From NCBI GenBank assembly GCA_958430865.1, contig CAUDNR010003935.1, positions 1-50,006 on the forward strand: DNA of 50,006 bases. Direction: 5' to 3'. Both the position numbers and the translations under genes were made by a program. Shown in pieces: positions 22,565-34,173 of the stretch; position 1 is the stretch's first letter; every line of letters starts with the position of its first letter. The notes under the pieces were generated by a model, which was not told the origin of the DNA, made no database searches, and saw only the letters and a program-made list of their open reading frames with translations. The stretch is from Entrophospora sp. SA101 (lineage: Eukaryota > Glomeromycota > Glomeromycetes > Entrophosporales > Entrophosporaceae).

Positions 22565-24200
22565 TTTTTTTGAAAATTATAGAATTATTGTTGTATTTTA
22601 TTGTATTAATTATTATTTATTGAAATTTTGTCTTATTATTTTAAAAAAATGTATTAAAATTTAAAATTTTTAAATGCAAACAATTATAAACCAATAAAAA
22701 AAAAAGTAAATGATCAACGGAATTTGTTTATATCCCTTTTTATCGATTTTAGAACATTCAACTATTCCAATTACTCGTAAAAAAAAAAGCCATTTAATAT
22801 TAATGATACCGATCCATTGGATAATGTAACATTTTAACCTTTTATGGACCAAATAAAAATAACCTCCATAATCTAATAGACAAAATCTTCCAAGTGCAGA
22901 ATTATTATGACGATTGGACCATTGAAAAACGCCCAATTATACAGTAAAGTTGTTGAAATTAAGATTTCCTAAATATTTATTCAGTTAACCCGGTAGGAAG
23001 AGCGCTATGATCCCAATGTTGATTATCATTACAACCAATCGGCATCTTCAACCACGGACATGAAATCGTCAAACCATTTGTAATGAACTTTTATGAAAAT
23101 TTTAAATTACCCTTTGAATGACAAAAGAAAGTTTAATAATTGCATGTGAAACCCTTGACATATATATTCAAATCACTTCGACAAGCATTTAACAAAGCCA
23201 ACCCTGAAAGTACGTGTGATCTCAACAAAGCCACATGGAACATATAAGCAGTCCTGGTTCTTTGGTCTGTATTACGTTGAACAAGTTTCCTGTTCGATGC
23301 TTCGTCAAAAGATTTTTATTTTTTTTATTTATATAATAAATTTAATATTATAATCTTCTTTTGATGAAATTACATATAATATATGCTCTATTAAAATTTA
23401 ATTCTTTGATTGGGGGCTCTCCAAAGATAGTCGCATTGACATACCTAAAGAGTACGTATATATTTTAAGTCCTTATTCTTGATTACAGTCCATAGATGAA
23501 AAATAAATACTATTTGCTATTTAAGTCACGTATTAAATTGTAGCGGAAATCAGCTAGAAATACTTTAAAAAAATTTGAATTTATTACTATTACTAGTATA
23601 GTATATCTGTTGCCGAGGTGATTTGACGTTACCTCTCATTCAATTATTCTTGTATGAATCAACAAATAGATTTTTATTTAACATTTTATTGGTAACAATA
23701 TTATTAAGTGAAAAGGAACTTTCATATGATATTAATATATTTTGTAATTCTTTTTTAATATTCTACAGTTATATATATCTTAAAAATACACGTTAATATA
23801 CAGTTTAATTCGGGTGCCATTTTTTGGGGGAAATCTCTGTATCACTCGTTTAAATTATAATTTAATTATTGGAAAATCTTTGAACCCGCAAACTATATTA
23901 TAAATAGGTCGGTAACAAAAGTCACGCTTGGTATAGAGCTTGGTTACTCTTGTGGCTCAATTTGTCAATTACAGAATCAATCTTATCAATTTTCTATTAG
24001 TTTCGAAGAAATCCAGTTCAAAAAAGATTTTTGTCTTATTTTGCCCCATAAAAGAAGAATGATTATGTTCTAGTCATGATTACTTTTTGACATCAGCAAA
24101 ACGATTGTAGTATTATTAAATAATTATAATAATTATAAGAAATGTCAACTTACATAACTGGAAAACTGCCTTAGACACCAAAAAAACAATCCAATATGTA
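22565..24200. other. Intergenic, no gene recognised
   Basis: Contains the upstream region of the CM1-protein gene. Short coding-like peptides on the plus strand near 23030-23240 are interrupted by stops. Nothing else is recognisable. Confidence 0.4.
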
Positions 24201-24208
24201 ATATTTGA

Positions 24209-24481
24209 TTCAGAGCTCAAATAATTGAAAATTACAATTGTTCTCATCTTCCTTGCAAGCAGAGGCTAATCGACCTCATCCCCCGATGTAATCGTTGCTC
24301 AGGTCTTCGGAATCCAATAGAATTACATTGTTGTAGAAAAAGCCTCCCAACATACTCGAATTCCTTCGCCTGTGGAACAACTCTGTGCAAGGCAATTGCA
24401 TGTTTACAGAAGAAAAATCCGACACCTATGGTCAATACCAGATTTATTCATTCCATCCTTTTGGATGCGATTTATTTTTAA
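24209..24481 (+). other. Cysteine-rich open frame without a start codon
   Basis: An open frame of 90 sense codons bounded by stops, with a GC content above its surroundings. It encodes nine cysteines in a CNRC ... HCC ... AC ... LC ... AC layout. There is no ATG near its start. It could be an internal exon, a zinc-binding transposon fragment or chance. No family recognised. Confidence 0.25.
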
Positions 24482-26153
24482 GGAACTCTACAACTTGTAG
24501 CTCTATACAATTGGGAATATTTTCACTGTGATAAGACAATGGAACCATTTTCTACATGGAAAGGACAAAAATATCAAGGGTTGAATTTCCAACTCTATCA
24601 ACTCTTCTCATTAGGACATTATTGACTTTTTTCAAAATTTCCAAAGTTATGGACATTATTATATTAGACAGGATACAATATCAAGGAAAGGATTTAAGAG
24701 AAAATACATAATGATTTTAATTATATAAATAAATATTAAAAAAACCACCAGAGCAATTGCGTTGATAAGTATTACCTATTCTTTTGTTATTAATAATCTT
24801 ATTACTATTGCCAATACTAGTATCTTCTTCCTCCATTTTTTTTTCTTTTAGGATTCATTTTTTATTAATAAAAGTTTTTTGCAGCAGAAGCAGCAATTAT
24901 CTTCCCTTCTCCGCCACATAACTCGCGGATGAAAAATTACTTGTTTTGTGTTTTTTCTAGATCAATCATCTTGTCAATATTTTGGTTGATAATATAGTAA
25001 AAGGTCAAAGAATTGTGAAGGCAAGCATTTTTGCAAAATATTTGTGGTTTTTGGTTTTGATTTGCAATTATGGCTATGATTATTGTTAGTAAAAAATTTT
25101 CTTTCCTATTGCCATTATTATTTTGCTATTTGCTATTATTTTTATTTTGGAATTGATGATTGAGGAAGTGTTAAACGCGAAGGAATTTTCTTGCCCCTAT
25201 ATTAATTCCCTGTGACGCAGGTTTTCAGTTGACATTTAACTTTGTCCATTGAAAAATTTATCATTGTCTACGTAATACACAAATAGAAATCAGGGTCTCT
25301 GCGCCCGAACCAACAGAGAGTCGCTTGTTCGTCTATTATTGCGATTACGGCCATCAACCCGTGGTGAGTTGGGTGGGAACTAACTTGTCAAGTAACTTTC
25401 TCTTAACAGCGAAAAAAGTTTAAGGGAAAAGTAAAGGTCATTTTCTGTCCCATCTTTGAAAAATAGCAACTCGAACTTTATTGGTTGTTGAGTCCCATTC
25501 CTTTTTAGTAGAATGCTCACGAGGGATTTGCCGCGAAAAATATTGACTAAATTTAGTATTAGTATAAAAATTATTACGTCAAAAATATTTTTAATTGTGT
25601 TATTTATTGTTATTATTACTAATAAATTTAATTGTATCAATTGTATCTAGATAATTAAAAATCTCCAGATAATTTTATTTTAAATAAATATATTAATATT
25701 ATGTTCCCAGATTATCAAGTAACACAACTAATTACTTAATAACGAAATGGGGATGGTCGTTCACAAAAATAATCATTATAATAATAATAATTCAAAATGG
25801 TGGTGTTATTTCACAAATATCACGGATAATAACACAAAATGGACGAAATAATTTAAACAATAGGGTTCATTTTATTAAGGAAAATACTTGGTGGAAAGTT
25901 TTGAATTTTCTGCTTTAAAGACCTTGTTCTTACTAGTTTATATTAATAATATCCCGTTTGAAATTTCCCACCTTTGTTGATAAATGACGTGTAACCTAAA
26001 TGAAAATTCGAAATATAACAAATTCTGATGAAAGATTACACCATCATTTTCACATTTTTCAAATATAAAACTCGTTATTTTTACTTTTACTATATTTTTT
26101 AAAAAAAAATTTTTTTAAAAATAAAAAAAAGAAAAAGTTCTAAAAAAAAAAAA
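24482..26153. other. Intergenic upstream of the Met30-like gene
   Basis: No supported gene. A minus-strand frame at 25380-25640 is hydrophobic and AT-driven. The last 60 bases before the start codon at 26154 are almost pure A/T, with long A runs, and would form the 5' UTR or core promoter. Confidence 0.4.
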
Positions 26154-27965
26154 ATGAATTCACAACTCACCAATTTCATTTTAACTGACGAAAATAATCA
26201 CGATAACTTAAATATAGAACAAATGGATTATAATTCAAATATAGAACAAATGGATTATAATTTAAATATACATAATAACTCAGTACCAAAAAAAATGTAT
26301 GTTAATAATAACAGCCCTTCATGCAAAGAATTATTAATGGTAATTACTATCAATGTTATTTTCTATACAAGTATAAATACATTATATAATATTAATTTTA
26401 AATATATAAAATATAGAAAGTTGATAGGTTACCACCTTTTGAAAGTGTAATGATTAAAAACTTCTGGTCTGAATTTTCCTGCATCTCTTCAAGAAATCAA
26501 GATATCCTCTTAGAAGGATTATTGCACATGTGTCGCTTTCCACAGCTATCTATTCTTTCAGATAAGATAAAAAAATTAAATCGGATAGATTTCTTCAAGG
26601 ATCTTCCACAAGAAGTTTCACTTCAGATCCTATCCTATTTGGACGCAATCTCTTTATGTAAGGCAGCTCAGGTATCGAAAAAATGGCAAGAGTTGGCAGA
26701 TGATAATGCTGTATGGAAAAGGATATGTATGCAGCATATTGATAAAAAATGTAACAAGTGTGGTTGGGGTCTTCCTTTACTGGAAAATCAACGTAAATAA
26801 TATTAATAAAGTTTTATTTTTTTATCCCTCTGATCTACATGATTTTCTTTACATAATAACAAATACATATTATCCATTCTTAGATGAATCAAATAATGAA
26901 CGCGAAGACGACAACAATAACAGGACGATAATATGGAAGCAAATATACTCTAGGCGCCTTGTCATCGAACGTAATTGGCGAAAAGGTCGTTATAGTGTTA
27001 AAGTATTAGAAGGTCATAGTGACGGTATAACATGTCTTCAATTAAAAAAAGACATTTTAATAACCGGATCATACGACGCCACAGTCCGAATATGGAGTAT
27101 TGAAACCGGCGAGACATTGAGCGTGCTAAGTGGACATACGAGTTCTGTAAAGGCTTTGCAATTTGATGATTCGATGCTAGCCACAGCTTCACTCGACTGT
27201 ACCATAAAACTATGGAACTACAAGAAGGGCACTTGTATTAGAACATTGCGCGGCCACACTGACAGTGTAATTTCTTTGCATTTTATTAAAGGTGTTTTGG
27301 CAAGCGGGTCTGCTGATAAAACTATAAAAGTATGGAATTCCTCCTCGGGTCAACACTACACTTTAATTGGTCATACAGATTGTGTGAACCGTGTCATCAT
27401 ATATAAAGAGACCCAAATTCTATCATCATCTGATGATGGTACTATCCGTGCGTGGGATATGTTGACGGAATCCTGTCTGCGGGTATTTGAAGGACATGTC
27501 GGGCAAGTTTCATGCATGGAGTTTGCATCACTGTCAGTCTTTTCACATATTCTATCTTCAATGAAACAGGATAATAATAATAATAGATGTAATAATAATA
27601 ATAACAACAACAACAACAACAATTATAATAATGATATTAATAATAATAGTATTGGTGATGATTTACCTATAATTGTGTCAGGATCATTAGATAACACTTT
27701 AAAGGTATGGTGTGCACAGTCCGGTAAATGCTGTAGTACTCTATTCGGTCATGTTGAAGGAATATGGGCCCTAGCTTTAAATAGTTTGCGAATGGTGACC
27801 GGATCGCAAGATAAAACTGTCAAGATCTGGGATAAAAACACAGGAGTTTGTTTACACACTTTAAAAGGTCACGAAGACTCTGTGACATGTATAGCGTTAA
27901 GCGACACAAAAGTTGTGACTGGTAGTGATGACAAGACAATTAGAATTTGGGATTTCAATGTTTAG
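26154..27965 (+). CDS. MET30: F-box/WD40 ubiquitin-ligase adaptor, Met30/SconB type, 547 aa
   Basis: Exons 26154-26339, 26417-26792 and 26884-27965 join in phase. Order: an Asn-rich N-terminus with a duplicated NIEQMDYN; a helical region before the F-box resembling the family's dimerisation segment; the F-box at residues about 120-165; CNKCGWGLPLL at 174-184; then WD40 repeats from about 222 to the end (GHSDGITCLQ, GHTSSVKALQ, GHTDSVISLH, GHTDCVNRV, GHVGQVSCME, GHVEGIWALA, GHEDSVTCIA). The order and the GHVGQV/GHVEG blades match fungal Met30/SconB, SCF adaptors that control sulfur metabolism and the cell cycle. An Asn-rich insertion (27571-27650) separates two blades, where SconB also carries an insertion. 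Orthology to Met30 rather than another F-box/WD40 is inferred from pattern. Confidence 0.9.
26211..26264 (+). repeat. 27-bp in-frame tandem duplication
   Basis: Two adjacent 27-bp copies (aatatagaacaaatggatta + taattca/taattta) differ at one base and duplicate nine residues in the N-terminus of the Met30-like protein. Confidence 0.9.
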
Positions 27966-28210
27966 AAGCAATTTTTTTTATTTTTGTATTAATATTTTAG
28001 ATGGATTATAAAGTACTCACACGTATACGTACGGTATATTTTTAAATAAATAAATAGATTTAATTTATTGTAAATAAATATAATTATGTGTACATTAATA
28101 TAATTATACAATAATATAAATTTACTCTCATCAAATCAATAAATCAATCAATAATATATAAATAATATATATAATTTTTCCACTTATCTATTAATAATTA
28201 ATTCTAGATT
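27966..28210. terminator. Convergent 3' flanks of the Met30-like and TAF12 genes
   Basis: The 245 bases between two convergent stop codons. They are rich in aataaa-type sequences on both strands (for example gtaaataaata near 28070), as expected for shared 3' UTR and polyadenylation signals. Confidence 0.45.
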
Positions 28211-29712
28211 CTAATGAGATGACGATGCACTTTGAGTACGTGCACCATTTACTGCAGCAAGTTTTTGTTGATGTGCAGAAGCTATCACTGGTTTCCTTAC
28301 TGATCTAATTTCATCAGAAGCAAATCCTGGAATACGTATATTCCAATTTCGTTCTAACCGTCATTGAAGGCAAAAATAAAAAAAAAGCCAATTATAAATA
28401 AACATTTTTTTCAATTGAGAATAAATTATTGACGATGACGATTATGATACCTAGATGAAGTTGAAGATCTTTAACTTCTAATGTATCAGATTTTCTATGT
28501 TTAGCCAATCGACAAGCAAATGTAGCAACTGTCGTTATAAACTCATCAGCAATATCCAAAAGCATCTAAAAAAAATTTTTTATTAATTATCATCACCATC
28601 ATCATTATTATTATCAAATAATATAATATGTATATGTATATATATATATAGTAACGAATAAATAAACTTACATCTTCTACCTCTGGTTCTAATCTCTCCC
28701 TTGGATCAATTTGTTCCACCAATTCTTGTATTTTACGTTTTGCAACAATAGGTCTATTATTATCAATATTACCTGAACCTGGAATTTGTAATTGTGAAGA
28801 AGAAAAATTTCCCGGTGGTAAATTTGAAGTTACATATGTATTATTAGATGATATGATTGGTTCTTTTCCTGGCATTGGAGTTAATTTATTTGTTATTATT
28901 CCTTGTAATGATGCTGTTGATGAAAAAATTGGTCTGATATTGGTTGTTGTTGATGACGATGACGATGATATAGGCGACATTGATATATTATCTGTAGTAG
29001 TAGTATTAGTAATGTTAATAATATTAGCATTAATGGTTTTTATTATTTGTGATTTTTCACAATATTATCATTAACATTCATCATCATTAATGTTGAATTT
29101 ATAATTAAACATTGTTAAAATATGAGAACCTTGTAGTGTGTACGGTATATATGGTGATTGGATTGGTGTTAGAGGTGATTGTGAAGAATTGGATGATTGA
29201 ATTGATAAAAATTGTTGTTGTTGGATTAACATTTGCTGTTGTTGTAAATTTAACATAGTGTTATTTGTTAACATTGAAGATTGTTGCAATTGTTGTTGTT
29301 GTTGAGGAAGAATCATTGAATTAATTTGTCCAAAATTATTATTATCTAATTCAAAGATTTTTTTTGTTATTTCGCCTTTTTAAGAATTTAATTAATAAAT
29401 ATTAATATCATCATCTTCACCTTCGCCTAACCTGATTGTGATGACATTATTTGTGATGATGAAGTATTTTGCATTGGGGCTGAAAGAATTAATAGACATG
29501 AGCAATGAAGTTGTAAAATAATAAAAATCAATGTTTTACACTAATGAATACACATGTATATATATAAAATATTAACCTGTTATTGACGATCTTAGTAAAT
29601 TACTGTTATAATAGTTTAATTTTGTTTCTTTTTCTTGTTTTATTTGAGGATTTAAATTAGGATTTTTCAAGGCCTCTTGTAAATTATGAACATCCTGATT
29701 TATATTTTGCAT
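28211..29712 (-). CDS. TAF12: TFIID/SAGA subunit TAF12, 325 aa, 6 exons
   Basis: Exons 29577-29712, 29432-29479, 29130-29345, 28672-28991, 28451-28565 and 28211-28353 keep phase throughout. The N-terminal two thirds are low-complexity, rich in Gln, Ser and Asn (QQQQQLQQ at about 29300). The C-terminus is a histone fold of the H2B-like TAF12 type, residues about 216-285 ([53 protein letters not shown]), followed by [12 protein letters not shown]12 pairs with TAF4 in TFIID and with Ada1 in SAGA, in the nucleus. The first ATG of the open frame was used as start; the exon phases support it. Length differs from other fungi mainly in the Q-rich part. Confidence 0.92.
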
Positions 29713-30800
29713 ATTTTATTAAATAAATTCAAATAGTTGATTTTGAGATCTTCGAGATTGAAGTAACCGGATTTTGTAATCTTTAGTTACTTGCTGTTCA
29801 ACAGCAATGAATGTTGTAATATATTATATAAAAAATTGAAACATGATTTTTTTAATTTTGAATGAATGAGTAAATTTTATGCATATTTGTTTACATTCAT
29901 TTATCACTAGTTTTGTCACATTTTTTATTCGCCATAAATTAACTTTAATAGTTACCAAATTATCTCCATAATTATTTGAACTCTTTAAGTCAATTAGTAT
30001 ATAGTTGTTTTATGTTCATTCAATATAAAGAATATCGTGAAACCGTAATTATTGTCATAATCACTTTTCCTCCAAAAGCAATTATGGCAAGCAACTATTA
30101 GTAAACAGTATATACTAAATACTAGTAGATAAGGCAAGGCCTACAGATTATCTGTGCATAAACACCAACATCGCTAAACAACTCTTGCTGTGTTTTCCAT
30201 AATATGTATATTACAGGCTTTGTTTATATCTTTCCCTATCAGAGGATAGATACATCTAAAGGTCTATCTAGCTTCGGAACACCCACGCGTTCTGGTGCTG
30301 ATGGCCGATCACCTTGAATCATGGATACTCGAAGCAAATTAAAATGTTATTTAAGACCGAAAAGAGATTGAAAAAATTCTCTTTGTGATTCAATATATTT
30401 TTTTATTAAAAAAACAATTTGAAAGTTTATTCACTATCACGTGGCACGTGATAATAATGATGTGGTTTAATAATAAAATCGAGAATCAGAATCAACTATC
30501 GTGAATTAAAAAAACTAAACCAATAGATGATGTATATACTTTTCAGAAGTTTTAATGTAAAAATTAACGATAAATAAAAAAAGGGTGCAAGCACAAAATT
30601 TATTCTGACATGCTATCTTTAAACCTTCTAGTTGATGATGCATATAAAGCTTTTATTTATATATATAATGATACATCTGGAAATAAAAAAAACAATTACA
30701 GGATTTTGTATTTTTGTAGTTCTAATTAGGTATTGATAAAAATCATGACGATCTCAGCAATCAATTTCATGCAGTCCAAGAATATTTGTCTGCACACGAA
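29713..30800. other. Intergenic upstream of TAF12
   Basis: No gene recognised. A GC-richer patch at about 30240-30330 could be an eroded coding fragment, and a palindromic cacgtggcacgtg-like E-box pair lies near 30439-30451. Confidence 0.4.
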
Positions 30801-30809
30801 ATTTGGGAT

Positions 30810-32220
30810 TTAATTTCTTGATAAATATGTTGAAAGCTTCACTCTGAAGCGTATTAGAGGTAAATAATCTAGTACAATCCATTCAGTGCTGGAAAGATGC
30901 AAGTTTTTTACTTTTTGTTGCGGATGTTGAACTTTTTCAACATCTGCTAATTTTGGTTGTTTTAAATCAGTATCATTAAAATTTACAAGCCTGTGAATTC
31001 CAATAAGGTAACAATTATTGGTAAAAATAAAGGTAATTATTAACATCGATCATTAATTAGTTTTTAAATTTATTTGATTTTTAAAATATATAAAATTTAT
31101 TAATATCCACTCTTGTGATGAATATTCTCAAGAGATTGAATTGGCTATACCAGATATCTAGAATATGACATTGCATTTCTATTTTTGAGACAATCCAAAT
31201 ATAATAATAGTATTTCTGTATTTTTATGGTTAACATAGTAGACAAAAATGAGACAAAATATGATGATTTTATATGGCAATAAAAAGTAAATTATGCACCA
31301 AAAAAAATACATAAATTATATAGTTGTATAAAAAATTTATTTAATTATATTTAATTTTTCTGAACCTATTTTTTACAATGATCCAATTAAAATTTTATAC
31401 AATCTTTAAACATTTATTTTAATGTCTTTTTTTATCTGAATTTTTCTTCCATTAAGCAAGTAACATATTGTATAACTCTGTGTTAATTCAATCACTGAAT
31501 TTTACTGACTCATCTTTTTTTTGGTTACATATGGTTGTTTCTAAACTTGTTGAATAGACAATCAGGAACAATAAAATAAAATTATACTTTATGATCTGAT
31601 GATGTTTGGAATTTCTCCAAAAGTTGCTTGAATCCTGCTTGAAGAATTGGATGTTTTTTTGATGCAGTGATTTGAAAAAAATACTTGGGGCTATTACTGC
31701 ATCAACTGATTCCAAGTTTTTGCTAATTAGATGACAATACACCTCATTTTCAATTTCATCAATTGTTTTGAAGTTAATTGTCCAAATGAAATAATTTCAT
31801 CAGATGCTTCCACTTTTTTCTCCGTTTCAAGACATTGAATTTTAACTGAACAATTTTTGGGAATCATTTTGTGTGCCATTGAATCCAACAAGTGTCCTCT
31901 TAATACACCATCAATGTCAATGGGATACAATGGTGAGTGTTGAATAAACTGCCATAATAAGGAATGATGTTGCCCTTCAGCACTTCATCATCAACATATT
32001 TTGATGCAAAGTATAAGGTTGATTGTGTATGAGGTGGTATCTGTGTACAAAGTTTTTAATTGGTGATACACTCTAAATCAATGTCAGAAAGCTCTTCATT
32101 GGCATTAAAAGGAAGGTTAGTATGAATGTGAACCAACCAGTAACTGAATTTGTCACCTTCACTCAGACTTCCAATGTAATGTAGAATAGTATAAAAGTGT
32201 AGGAAAATATCAGTGATTAT
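30810..32220 (-). pseudogene. Decayed member of an unrecognised repeated gene family
   Basis: Successive minus-strand frames at 32056-32220, about 31930-32050, 31727-31930, 31488-31742 and 30810-31046 read as one protein broken by stops and shifts. Recognisable pieces are HTNLPFNANEELSDIDLE, LCTQIPPHTQSTLYFASKYV, AHKMIPKNCSVKI and KVKNLHLSSTEWIVLDY. The apparent start of the first frame (MFHC…) lies inside a MITE terminus, so it is not real. It resembles lineage-specific multicopy proteins of Rhizophagus; I cannot name the family. Confidence 0.5.
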
Positions 32221-32221
32221 A

Positions 32222-32800
32222 CAGTCCCTGGTGAAAGTAATGGCGGTACAATGAAACATTATTTTTGCTAAGTTTTTATTAAGTAAATCGATCTTTTTAT
32301 ATTAAATAAAGTTGTTCACAATGAAAAATTCTACATATCCTAAAATTTTTATGAAGTTTAGAGAAAATTTTTTGATGTGTTCTTGCACTTTACATTTGTG
32401 TAAAAAAATTTGATTTTTCTATTTCGTAAAAGCGTAAAATATAAAAACATATTAAATTTTTTTATCCAAACTTCATAAAATTTTTAGGATACGTGGAATT
32501 TTTCATTTCGAATAATTTTATTTAATGTATAAAGATTCATTTACTTGATAAAAAAAAAGTTTAATAGAAAAATGAAATTTAAGAAATTTTTAAAAAAGCC
32601 AAAGTTCCGTTTTTTTTTAATGCTCAAATTAGATTCAAACCGGGATTGAGAAGGGAGGAAAACGTTTTATACTATAAGCTTTTAAAAACATAATGTTTTA
32701 CTTAAAGGCGTTTTAAAAATAAAATTTTATTGACAGTTGCTTATTAAAAATTTTTAGTTTTTAAAAAAATTATCACCGCCATTACTTTCGCCGGAGACTG
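32222..32800. mobile_element. 579-bp Tc1/mariner-type MITE with nested inverted repeats
   Basis: Left terminus cagtccctggtgaaagtaat + ggcggt (32222-32247) and right terminus accgccattactttcgccgg + agactg (32775-32800) are inverted copies of 26 bases with three mismatches. Both are flanked by TA (32220-32221 and 32801-32802). Inside, about 95 bases at 32270-32365 are inverted at 32468-32570 (aaacttcataaaatttttag and following), so the element can fold into a long hairpin. It carries no transposase. TA target duplication and CAGT ends suggest Tc1/mariner mobilisation. Confidence 0.85.
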
Positions 32801-32802
32801 TA

Positions 32803-33825
32803 ATTGTAAAGGAGTCGATGCTTCTTACATACTATTACTATATTAATGTCAATAGTGAAAATTTAAAACACACATATAAAAAAATTTCTATGTTAACCTT
32901 TATTCAATGGTCAACAAACCATTTGTTAATTTGAACATTCAATTACTCTTAGTTTAATAAATGCATACAATGAAAATGATGAAAATAATGTTAAATAAAT
33001 AAATAAATAAATAAATAATATTAAATTAACAATCTTTTGCATTGACTTAAAAATTAACACGTTTTTTAAACGTTATCCTTTGTTATCATTGCTGTACTAA
33101 AGTTTTGGGTGATTTCGGTTGTTATCATTGATGAGTAGACTTGCTCAATTGATTCATTTAGTAGACGACTTGTATAGGAATGATCCAGGATGGTGTTTAT
33201 AAACCTTTTAATCTGATAGGAACTTGTCTGACTCGATGATTCTTGACTTTTTGCTTCTGTTAATTCGATATTTATTTTTTTTCTTCAGTCGTATCAATGC
33301 CAATTGTATTCATATAAACAACCCTTAATTTCTTTGGAAATTGGTCTATTTTCAGGATTATGATGATATTAATTTATTAATAAAAATATGGCTTTTTATA
33401 AATGTTTTCGCATAGGTTCTTTTATTTCCTATTGCTATATAAAATTTTGAGTAAATTAAATTTTAATATTTTTCTAAATATATTTATAAAAATTTGGTTT
33501 ATTCATTAGCTTCAAAATAATTTTTTATGAAATTTTAAATATATATTTATTTAAAGTCTTTCCGCTTATTTTTGTTTAGGTGCTCAAGAATGGTTTTAAG
33601 TAAAAATTTTATTTAATTTTGCGATTTTTTCACATAAAATTCAAAAAAACAAACTCAAGTTATAGATACTACATATTCTACATTTCAAATATGCTTGATT
33701 AATTCGAAATAAATATGATAGAAACTCTCTGTGTATAAAGTATTTTATTTATTAATAAAAAAAAAGTTTTTATATGATGGACTTTTTTTCGACTTTGCGA
33801 AAAAAAAAAGTGCTGAATACTTTTA
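32803..33825. other. Intergenic, AT-rich
   Basis: No gene recognised. It contains an (aaat)n microsatellite at about 32994-33018 and would hold the 3' flank of the small secreted protein gene. Confidence 0.5.
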
Positions 33826-34173
33826 TCAGGTACAAGTGGGAGTTCCACCAAAACCACCAAGATTCTTGCATTCCAGACCCTTTTTACAAGGTAGAACCGA
33901 ACAATTTCCACCCAATTTAACTCCATCATCGCAATCACCAATAAGCCTGGAGAAAAAACTGCAACGTTTCTCGAGGTTGTGATGGTGATCATCATCTATA
34001 AATGAAATATCAATCAAATATATGGTGAGAAACTGGAATACTTACGAGAAATTTTTAATATAAAGTAAAATAGAATAAAATTGATTTTAACCTCCATGAG
34101 CAGGAAACGCATGAACTAGCATGCTACAGGCGATACAATTGATAATGAGAATCCAAAGAAAAATTTTCATCAT
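33826..34173 (-). CDS. Small secreted cysteine-rich peptide precursor, 83 aa
   Basis: Exons 34092-34173 and 33826-33995 join in phase (GGA G|AT) to give 83 residues. Residues 1-22 (MMKIFLWILIINCIACSMLV, then HA) form a clear signal peptide. A 16-residue acidic, His-rich pro-segment ends in LEKR, a KEX2-type dibasic site. The predicted mature peptide (39-83) has six cysteines spaced C-x9-C-x9-C-x4-C-x5-C-x11-C and ends CT. Six cysteines suggest a disulfide-stabilised extracellular peptide. In a mycorrhizal fungus this fits a candidate symbiosis effector, signalling or antimicrobial peptide, but no function is shown. The family is not recognised. An upstream TATA-like gctatatatatag lies near 34372. 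Confidence 0.8.

Noticed and set aside
22670..22936. 88-codon minus-strand hydrophobic frame
   Set aside because: Its composition follows A/T runs, and there is no signal or domain.
27371..27622. Leu-rich minus-strand frame
   Set aside because: It is antisense to the Asn repeat and WD40 blades of the Met30-like gene.
33826..34173. Naming the six-cysteine peptide as a knottin, toxin or defensin
   Set aside because: The cysteine spacing does not clearly match any of these families, so it is described only by architecture.
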